Source: Petasospora fabianii (taxonomy: Eukaryota; Ascomycota; Saccharomycetes; Phaffomycetales; Wickerhamomycetaceae). From it: 64,000 nt of DNA. The notes below the pieces were generated by a model, which was not told where the DNA came from, ran no database searches, and saw only the letters and a list, made by a program, of their open reading frames with translations. Below are positions 57,302 to 64,000 of the stretch, piece by piece. Made by a program: the position numbers and the translations under genes. The number at the start of each line of letters is the position of its first letter. The stretch's first letter is position 1. The DNA is taken from positions 248,001-312,000 of the forward strand of contig CP048723.1 in NCBI GenBank assembly GCA_022641835.1, read 5' to 3'.

Positions 57302-59354
57302 ATGGCTTCTGCTACGCCTAAGAGACATAACAAGACTCAGAGCACTTTTGTGAGTATCATATACAATTTTTTAATTGGTTTCCAACGTGGCGGTTACCCA
57401 TTGGGCGGCGGTTCCATTTGTCTCTTTCCACTTCTCCCTACTCCTTAGCCATCTGGAACAGAACGGGCGGCAATGGGCGGCAATGGACCAAATAAGGGGC
57501 GGTATGTCTAAATATCATAAATTGATGAATCAATGAAGGTTTTGAACCAAGAAATGAAGAGTTCAGCTTTCCTCCCTAAGAAGTGGTCCCAGGGCGGAAT
57601 CAGGCGTGTTCCAGGACCAGTGTGTGATCCCCGCCCTACTGGCCCCCTGCTCGACTGGGCTAACGCACGCGGCCCACCCCGCGTGGCTGCCTCATCACTA
57701 CCAAATAATCTATTTGCAGTGGGGTTACTCAAATACACCCTGCAGTTTCAGATTGAGACATACACACACATACACACCATTGCCTCACGCTTATGGCAAG
57801 ACGTCGCCTCGAACCATCCCATCCCGCGTTGGAGAGCCTAATGCATCTCGCGTTAACTCCTTACTAGTTCCAGTTTTACTAACATTTAACCTATAGGCTT
57901 TTGACAACACCACCACTTCGGTGGCTGCTTCCCAGATGCGTAATGCTTTGAACAAATTGTCCGATACCGTTCAGAACAAGGAGGAACAAATCAAATTCGA
58001 GAATGAGATGGATACTTTCTTTGCCTTGTTCAGAAGATATTTGACTGACAAGGCCTCTGGTAACACTTTGGATTGGGATAAGATTAGATCTCCATCTCAG
58101 GATGAAGTTGTTGACTATAACACTTTTGCTGATGAGATTAAGACCGACAACTTGGACAAATTGGCCGTCCTCAAGTTGAACGGTGGTTTGGGTACCTCTA
58201 TGGGTTGTGTTGGTCCAAAATCTGTTATCGAAGTTAGAGATGGTAACACTTTCTTGGACTTGGCCGTTCGTCAAATTGAGCACCTTAACAGACAGTATGA
58301 CTCTGATGTCCCATTGCTTTTGATGAACTCTTTCAACACCGATTCTGATACTCATCAGATCATTAGAAAATACGGTGGTCACAGAATCAGAATTAGAACT
58401 TTTAACCAATCTAAGTACCCAAGAGTCTTGAAGGATTCTCTTTTGCCAGTGCCAACTTCCGCTGATGACCCAATCAACTCCTGGTACCCACCAGGTCATG
58501 GTGACTTGTTTGAATCCTTGCACGCTTCGGGTGAATTGGATGCCTTGCTTGAACAAGGTAAGGAGATCTTGTTCGTTTCCAATGGTGACAACTTGGGTGC
58601 TACTGTTGATTTGAAGATCTTGAACCACATGCTCGAAACCGGTGCCGAGTACATCATGGAGTTGACTGACAAGACCAGAGCTGATGTTAAAGGTGGTACT
58701 TTGATTAACTACAACGGTTCTGTTAGATTGCTCGAGATTGCTCAGGTTCCAAAGGAGCACGTTGAAGAGTTTAAGTCCATTAAGAAGTTCAAGAACTTTA
58801 ACACAAATAACTTGTGGATCAACCTTAGAGCCGTTAAGAGATTGATCGAGGGCAACTCAATTCAAGTTGAGATCATTCCAAATGAGAAATCAATCACCAA
58901 CAAGCAAGGTCAGGAGGTCAATGTCTTGCAATTGGAGACCGCTGTCGGTGCCGCCATCAGACACTTCAACGGTGCTCATGGTGTTGTTGTTCCAAGATCA
59001 AGATTCTTGCCAGTTAAGACCTGTTCTGATTTGTTACTTGTCAAGTCCGATTTGTTCTTCTTGGAGCATGGTGCCTTGAAGTTGGATCCAAGCAGATTCG
59101 GTGCTAACCCATTGATTAAGCTTGGTTCTCACTTTAAGAAGGTTTCTAACTTCAACCAAAGAATCCCACACATTCCAAAGATTTTGGAATTGGATCATTT
59201 GACCATCACAGGTAATGTCAACTTGGGTAAGGGTGTTGTTCTTAAGGGTACAGTCATCATTGTGTGTCAGGATGGTCAGAGAATTGATATTCCAAACGGT
59301 TCTGTTCTTGAGAACGTTGTCATTACTGGTAACTTGACCATTCTCGAACACTAA
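57302..59354 (+). CDS. UGP1: UDP-glucose pyrophosphorylase Ugp1, two exons
   Basis: 501 residues when spliced (499 in S. cerevisiae): exon 1 57302-57349 ([16 protein letters not shown]) and exon 2 57897-59354. The enzyme makes UDP-glucose from UTP and glucose-1-phosphate for glycogen, trehalose, glucan and galactose metabolism. Joining gives [27 protein letters not shown], closely matching yeast Ugp1 (KTHSTYAFESNTNSVAASQM). The substrate loop [52 protein letters not shown] and the C-terminal left-handed beta-helix are intact. The Ser in KTQST aligns with the PAS-kinase-regulated Ser11 of yeast Ugp1. A GTG inside exon 2 (57921) is not the start. Confidence 0.95.
57350..57896 (+). other. UGP1 intron (547 nt, G+C-rich centre)
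   Basis: Donor GTGAGT, perfect branch site TACTAAC (57877-57883), acceptor CTATAG at 57896. The interior contains repeated GGGCGGCAATGG (about 57464-57487), several other GGGCGG boxes, and a G+C-rich stretch around 57590-57690 unlike typical yeast introns. S. cerevisiae UGP1 has no intron. Confidence 0.88.
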
Positions 59355-60012
59355 GTTCGCCTTCTTCATACTCTACTCATCGTTGAGGGTAAAGCTTTCT
59401 GTTTGATACATTGCTATGCCCTCATGATTTGTTACTTTCAATACCATCAAAAAAAATGGAAGATAATTTTGAATCATTGCTGCTAAGTTGGTCATGTAGA
59501 AAGCTGGAGCTATATACTTTTAGATCTAAGATATTCAATGAGATTTCGGAGACTTCAAGACAGACATTGGAATTGCGGAGATATTGAGGAGCTGGAACAT
59601 TCGAGTCATCTGATTTTCACATGATAATCACGTGTCTTCCACCTATAAATTTGTTTAAAAGGTGATAACTCTACTAATGTCGATTAATTATATCAATAAA
59701 TGAAAAAATCTCTATATTAAGTGTATAAAGATTTCAAATTTCGGGTCAATTGAAGAGCAGAAGTTCTAAATCATCAGCATTCTTCATGTTTTGTTGGAGC
59801 TGAACAGGGGGGTTTCACCCACATGGGCAGTGAAATTACCCATAGATCAGGTTGGAATCAAGATTATAGAGGAGGATATTAAAGCTACAATCTTTCATAA
59901 TTCTAACAAACATGACGGGAAAAACCATAGTACATTAGCTAGTTAAACCCTTGTTCCAGTATAAAAAAATGAAGCATAACACGACAGAACTAAACAAGTA
60001 ATGTGAAGTTGC
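59355..60012. other. Convergent 3' region UGP1 / EFB1
   Basis: 658 bp between convergent genes. A CACGTG lies at 59629-59634, and small hairpins (GGGTTTCACCC and ATGGG/CCCAT) lie near 59809-59840. No gene is recognised. Confidence 0.4.
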
Positions 60013-61020
60013 TTACAACTTCTGCATAGCAGCAACATCAGTGGACTGAACGTGGTCCTCATCCTCCTCAATCTGCTGCTGCAAATCGTCAAGAGAAACC
60101 TTGTCATCCTCAATGACCAAGTTAATCTGCAACTTCTTAATACCGAAACCAACTGGGATCCACTGGTGAGCACCCCAAACGAGACCTTCAACTTCAATGG
60201 CCTTAACGTTAGCCAAGAGCTCCTCAAGGTCGGTCTCATCATCCCATGGCTTAACATCCAAGGTGACAATAGACTTAGCAGCTGGCTTTGGACCCTTAGC
60301 AGCCTTCTTAGCAGCGTACTCAGCAAGTCTCTGCTGCTTAAGCTTCTCAGCCTCCTCATCAACTTCCTCATCGTCGGAACCGAAGAGGTCAACCTCATCG
60401 TCATCCTCCTCCTCAGCAGCAGCAGCCTTAGAAGCAGCTGGAGCCTCACCAGCTGGAAGAGTGTCAAACTCCTCAGAGAAAGAGGCAATGTGGTTCAACC
60501 ATCTAGTAAGAGCTGGGTACTGCTTCTGGAAAGCCTTGTAAACGGTGGCATCAGCCTGAGTAACAGCTGAACTGTGTCAATTGTTAGTTTCTAGCCCTTT
60601 GCAATGGACTTAGGTCTTAAGACAGACCTAAAGTGATGATATGTCTCCGCTAACACAAAATACACATAGAGACTCATTTGAGTCATCCATTGCAACGACA
60701 CTGGGCATTGGCAAAAAAATGTCAGGAAAGTGAAACTTGATTGGATTGATACTCATGCAGAGGGTCTTACGCTCTTCATAAACACGGACCAAAGATTATG
60801 TTCATCATGATAGAATGCCAATGTCGTGCACATGTCTTTTTCTTTCCCTTGCCCTTGGAGTTAAGACTGTGGCAAGGGGTGAGAGAAGAGGACAAAGTGT
60901 ATTCAGCAATTGCGGATCAATAGATTAATAAAAGACATACCCAGAGATGTAAGAGTTCTCAGTCAAGAAGTTGTTCAACTCCTTAAGAGATTCAACCTTG
61001 GAGAAATCGGAGAAAGACAT
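60013..61020 (-). CDS. EFB1: Translation elongation factor eEF1B-alpha (Efb1), two exons
   Basis: 212 residues when spliced: exon 1 60941-61020 and exon 2 60013-60571. Efb1 is the nucleotide exchange factor of eEF1A. Joined sequence reads [41 protein letters not shown], the expected GST-like N-terminus. An acidic linker ([25 protein letters not shown]) and the catalytic C-terminal domain follow ([28 protein letters not shown], ending DVAAMQKL). The intron hosts a C/D snoRNA, as EFB1 does in S. cerevisiae (snR18). Confidence 0.96.
60572..60940 (-). other. EFB1 intron (369 nt)
   Basis: Donor GTATGT (60935-60940 on the minus strand), branch ACTAAC near 60587-60592, acceptor ACACAG at 60572. Joining restores SYISGSAVTQAD. 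It contains the U18/snR18 homologue. Confidence 0.93.
60715..60815 (-). ncRNA. snR18: Box C/D snoRNA U18/snR18 inside the EFB1 intron
   Basis: On the minus strand: box C ATGATGA (complement of 60802-60808) and box D CTGA (complement of 60722-60725). The antisense element is complementary to AAACACGGACCAA (60780-60792), a universally conserved large-subunit rRNA sequence, and is followed at once by an ATGA D'-like box (60776-60779). The fifth base from that box pairs with the A in AAACACGG, next to C, as expected for U18 (25S A649/C650 in S. cerevisiae). The flanking TTGGCA and TGCCAA form a closing stem of the kind that helps release snoRNAs from introns. Box D' is degenerate. Same host gene as in S. 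cerevisiae. Confidence 0.88.
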
Positions 61021-61269
61021 TTTAAGATGGGATGAAGAGAGATATAAAACCTTTTACACGTTGTTGAAAGAGAGGGAAAATTTTTCAAATCTTCTCGAAG
61101 GAGGATTCTGTTGTTCTGAACATTACGCTGAGAGTGAGATACCAGCGTAGACCTGAGAACATAGGGCTTCGCGGTTCACCATTGAGATTTAAACTCGAAG
61201 GGCATTTTAATAGGTAAACGACTATAAACAACGAGTTATACATAAACACAGACAGAGAGAAAAGATACT

Positions 61270-62304
61270 ATGGCCCCAGTAATGGATCGTCCCTTGATTC
61301 CACAAGCACTCGCTACGGGTTTCCATACGCGAGTTAAGAATGAACAAACTGCTCTATGGATCGCTGCCGTTCCAACAAGAGCTACTAAGAGAGCTAAGGC
61401 AGTTGTCAACTACGCAGAATATGAGGATATAAACTTTGATGATGATAATGATCCATCACACGATGATGGGTTTGGCTCTTACAGAAACAATACGCTCAAT
61501 TCCGCAGGGTCTGCGGCAAGTGCTGTGGCTTCAGGAGCTATGGGTAAACTCGCTACAAAGACCAAACATGTCAATTTTACAGAGTACGATCTTAACATGA
61601 ATGCACAGACAGAGGAGATCTTAATCCCTATCAGACTCGATCTTGAATACGATTCCAACAGAATCGTCGATTTCTTTATGTGGAACCTCAACGAATCCCT
61701 CATAACACCAGAACAGTTTGCCCTGATAACGTGTCAGGACATGGACTTACCAACTTCGTTCCAACAACAGATTGCCGGATCAATCAAATCACAGATCGAA
61801 GAATATACAAATTTGGTCACAATACAACTCCCAAGAGACATTGATATCCATGTCATTATTAATCTTTCATGCAATTTGGATAAAAATCTCTATGAGGACA
61901 AATTTGAATGGGATCTCACAAGTGATGTTGTCACTCCAGAACAATTTGCTAAACACGTTGTCACTGATATGGGTCTCTCACGAGAATTCCTTCCAGCAAT
62001 TGCCCATACCCTTCATGAAACAATCCTTAAGTTGAAAAAAGACTGTATCGATGGTCATCTCCCACAAGAGGTGTTCAACCAATCTGCATTCGGTTATGAG
62101 GCTGGTGTGAGGTTAGATCACGAGACTTTGGGTGCTGGTTGGGTCCCATCCGTCGAAGAACTCTCTCCATGGGAAATTGAAAGAAGAGAAATGGAAAGAG
62201 AACGTAATATTAGACGTTTGAAGAGAGAATCAATGAGAGTCGATGATGGAAGTAGTAAGAGAAGAGGTCATAGAAGAAGATATGAGGAAATCGATTTGCG
62301 TTGA
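61270..62304 (+). CDS. SFH1: RSC chromatin-remodelling subunit Sfh1 (SNF5/INI1 family)
   Basis: 344 residues. SNF5-family core of the RSC remodeller. Two homologous SNF5 repeats are visible: LIPIRLDLEYDSNRIVDFFMWNLNESLITPEQFALITCQDMDLP (about 117-160) and DIHVIINLSCNLDKNLYEDKFEWDLTSDVVTPEQFAKHVVTDMGLS (about 195-240), each followed by a helical stretch. The N-terminus (RPLIPQALATGFHTRVKN) is typical of Sfh1. The basic end (RRLKRESMRVDDGSSKRRGHRRRYEE) may bind DNA or the nucleosome. At 344 aa it fits Sfh1 (426 aa) better than the longer Snf5 (over 900 aa). Confidence 0.93.
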   Translation: MAPVMDRPLIPQALATGFHTRVKNEQTALWIAAVPTRATKRAKAVVNYAEYEDINFDDDNDPSHDDGFGSYRNNTLNSAGSAASAVASGAMGKLATKTKHVNFTEYDLNMNAQTEEILIPIRLDLEYDSNRIVDFFMWNLNESLITPEQFALITCQDMDLPTSFQQQIAGSIKSQIEEYTNLVTIQLPRDIDIHVIINLSCNLDKNLYEDKFEWDLTSDVVTPEQFAKHVVTDMGLSREFLPAIAHTLHETILKLKKDCIDGHLPQEVFNQSAFGYEAGVRLDHETLGAGWVPSVEELSPWEIERREMERERNIRRLKRESMRVDDGSSKRRGHRRRYEEIDLR

Positions 62305-62385
62305 TCCTTATTCTTCCTTTCAGAAGTATAGTAATGGGAAATGAACGTGTAATCTAGTCATATTCATGTAGTGATTAATCATATC

Positions 62386-62424
62386 ATTGATATATATATA
62401 TATATATATACGTATATATATACG
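62386..62424. repeat. (TA)n tract with ACGTATATATATACGTA
   Basis: A/T dinucleotide run between SFH1 and MTQ1, about 100-140 bp before the MTQ1 ATG. Likely length-variable; may serve as TATA. Confidence 0.7.
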
Positions 62425-62522
62425 TAATCAAAACGCGAAGTCATAATCTTCACCTTTAATCCCTTAACCATAACGAAGAACTCATCCTTAGAACCCATCA
62501 TCAACAGCTAATAACCAAAGTC

Positions 62523-63371
62523 ATGCCCCGAATTTCACCTTCATTAGTACGATCAGCTTCTAGGATATCTCCACTGCTACCAAGGCTCCTCCCCGTCTGT
62601 CGAACACTTCAATCAGCAGAACAAGAACTTCGATGGATACAAGCTGAATTGCCTCAAGATCAATGGATACAAGCTGTCATTCAACGATCACGACATGTCC
62701 CACTACAATACATTCTTGGAACTCAACCTTTTGGTCATTTGGAGATCCTTTGTGAAAAAGAGACTCTCATCCCACGATGGGAAACGGAGGAATGGGCCAC
62801 TAAGATCTGTCAAAAGTTGAAGACGGTTGAACAGAGAGGGTTAAAAATTGTCGATTTCTGTACAGGGACAGGATGTGTTGCATTGCTTATGGCTTCTTTG
62901 TTGCAAAGAAGTGAAATCTTTGGTAAAGACGTGAGTCCATTTGCCCTGAATCTCTCTAGAAAGAATCAAGTCCATTGTCATGTTGATAATGTCGATTTTA
63001 CCTATGGCGATGTCTTTGACCCTCAGGTTCTCAAAGATGTTAAGATGGATCTTGTCACTGCCAATCCACCTTATATCTCATTCAAGGACTATAAGGGACG
63101 TGGTGTTGAAAGATCTGTACGTTCCTATGAACCAAAACTTGCCCTTGTTGGAGGGAATGAGTTTTACACTGCCTTGGTTGCAAATGTGTTGGTACCATCG
63201 CAGGCAAGAGGCTTTGTCTTTGAGCTGGGATATGAAAACCAATTCAAACACACAGAGTCTATCCTTCCAAGTAGTTGGGAGTGTAAGCTTTACTACGATG
63301 GTGCAGGACAACCACGATGCGTAATTGGATGGATCAAGGGATCCGACATGCAATGCTTAAAAGATATATAG
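62523..63371 (+). CDS. MTQ1: Mitochondrial release-factor glutamine methyltransferase Mtq1 (HemK/PrmC family)
   Basis: 282 residues (314 in S. cerevisiae). Mtq1 methylates the GGQ glutamine of the mitochondrial release factor Mrf1. The first ~40 residues (MPRISPSLVRSASRISPLLPRLLPVCRTLQ) look like a presequence. YILGTQPFGHLEILCEKETLIPRWETEEW near 64-92 is the PrmC substrate region (usually IPRxETE). The SAM motif VDFCTGTGCVALLMA lies near 111-125, and the diagnostic NPPYIS near 180. All expected motifs are present. It ends 32 bp before the convergent TRM6 end. Confidence 0.93.
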   Translation: MPRISPSLVRSASRISPLLPRLLPVCRTLQSAEQELRWIQAELPQDQWIQAVIQRSRHVPLQYILGTQPFGHLEILCEKETLIPRWETEEWATKICQKLKTVEQRGLKIVDFCTGTGCVALLMASLLQRSEIFGKDVSPFALNLSRKNQVHCHVDNVDFTYGDVFDPQVLKDVKMDLVTANPPYISFKDYKGRGVERSVRSYEPKLALVGGNEFYTALVANVLVPSQARGFVFELGYENQFKHTESILPSSWECKLYYDGAGQPRCVIGWIKGSDMQCLKDI

Positions 63372-63403
63372 TGCAATCATTATCAATGGCTTCGCTTCGC
63401 TCT

Positions 63404-64000
63404 CTATTCCATAACCTCATCCTTAGTGTCCTCCGTAGCTTGCTTCTTCGAAGCTTCTTCAGAGCCCATAGCATCTTCTTCAGCTTTTCTCTTCTTGGAC
63501 AAACCTCTTCCAACAGCCTGAACACCTTCTTTCAATGGAAGCACTCTCAAAGCGGAAAAGAGGAATCCACCACCACCCTTCATGGACATCAATGGATGGA
63601 GTCTCCCCAAAATAGTTTGGTATGGTCTGCATCTTGACTCGTGTAAAGTTGGTGCAAGTAAGTTGTGATCGTTCATAGCCTGGACCTGGGTCTCAACGAG
63701 CACCTCTTTGAACTGAGAATACACGACAATTGGACGGGAACCTGCAACGTACTGTTCAAGTTTCGTCAAAAGGGTTGGAATGTATAACGTGGTAGCCATT
63801 ATCAAACCATCAAATTCTCCCCTGAGAGCGTTATCTATAGCCTCGTTTGTGTCCTTAGCATTCTGCTTACGACGGTAGTAATGCGCCTTCTTGTTAGACT
63901 TGAGATCCTTAAGCTCAGCTTCTGTCAACTCCTCGAAATTGACTCTTTCCGTCTCTGGTTCAAAAAACTGTAGGAAGTTTATCGTCTTGACCATGCGTTT
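63404..64000 (-). CDS. TRM6: tRNA m1A58 methyltransferase non-catalytic subunit Trm6/Gcd10, 3' part
   Basis: The last ~198 codons; the frame stays open to the right edge, so the 5' part lies beyond the window and the Met at 63994 is probably internal. Gcd10/Trm6 pairs with the catalytic Gcd14/Trm61 to make m1A58 in initiator and other tRNAs. Visible features are ETERVNFEELTEAELKDLKSNKKAHYYRRK, FDGLIMATTLYIPTLLTKLEQYVAGSRPIVVYSQFKEVLVE and CRPYQTILGRLHPLMSMKGGGGFLFSALRVLP, all typical of the Trm6 C-terminal domain. A low-complexity basic then acidic tail (LSKKRKAEEDAMGSEEAS) ends it. Confidence 0.9.
   Translation of the reverse strand, partial: KRMVKTINFLQFFEPETERVNFEELTEAELKDLKSNKKAHYYRRKQNAKDTNEAIDNALRGEFDGLIMATTLYIPTLLTKLEQYVAGSRPIVVYSQFKEVLVETQVQAMNDHNLLAPTLHESRCRPYQTILGRLHPLMSMKGGGGFLFSALRVLPLKEGVQAVGRGLSKKRKAEEDAMGSEEASKKQATEDTKDEVME

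Noticed and set aside
57921-57923. GTG as the start codon of Ugp1
   Set aside because: Splicing to exon 1 at 57302-57349 restores the conserved N-terminus and a proper ATG.

Overview
The window is nuclear DNA of a budding yeast (Saccharomycotina). Gene order is compact, and most genes are recognisable single-copy yeast genes: DNM1, RTT109, JHD2, ATG10, GOS1, SDH2, YRB30, HAA1, RPO41, SNF7, RRB1, SED5, RAD54, MOB2, CYC3, TIM10, UGP1, EFB1, SFH1, MTQ1 and TRM6. Introns have yeast signals (GTATGT, GTAAGT or GTGAGT; ACTAAC-type branch sites; short AG acceptors). A CTG codon falls on a normally hydrophobic position of the JHD2 PHD finger, so CTG probably means Leu and a CUG-Ser yeast is unlikely. 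I cannot name the genus.

Layout. 0.1-4.0 kb: DNM1 and RTT109 on the minus strand. 4.7-5.3 kb: one unrecognised small acidic protein. 5.3-10.56 kb: a 5.2 kb stretch with no credible protein gene, very unusual for this genome. It holds a G+C-rich, hairpin-dense block (about 6.8-7.8 kb) and an array of eight diverged units (about 7.8-9.65 kb). The units keep up to three hairpins while the arms change sequence. 10.6-19.5 kb: JHD2, an atypical SDR, a ferric reductase, ATG10, GOS1 and SDH2. 20-36 kb: an accessory metabolic region with two paralogous NtaA/SnaA/DszA-type flavin monooxygenases, a DUR3-like transporter interrupted by one in-frame TAA, YRB30, HAA1, a bacterial-type PI-PLC, an alcohol dehydrogenase, an anion:cation symporter-family permease (Seo1/Dal5 type) and a GNAT acetyltransferase. 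37-64 kb: ordinary housekeeping genes, one tRNA-Leu(CAA), an intronic U18/snR18 snoRNA in EFB1, and the 3' part of TRM6 running off the right edge.

How genes work together. The two monooxygenases and the permease share upstream Met31/32-like (TGTGGC) elements, and one also has a Cbf1-like TCACGTGA. This suggests an organosulfur-scavenging set under sulfur-limitation control; that is inference. GOS1 and SED5 are both Golgi SNAREs but lie far apart. RAD54 and RTT109 (DNA repair, replication-coupled chromatin) both have MluI cell-cycle boxes upstream. RRB1 carries the PAC plus poly-A/T promoter of ribosome-biogenesis genes.

The strongest candidate for something undescribed is the 6.8-10.3 kb block of structured, repeated, apparently non-coding sequence. 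I read it as a long structured RNA or RNA array, perhaps from the minus strand. A centromeric or other satellite is the main alternative. No transposon, LTR element, CRISPR array or rRNA was recognised.
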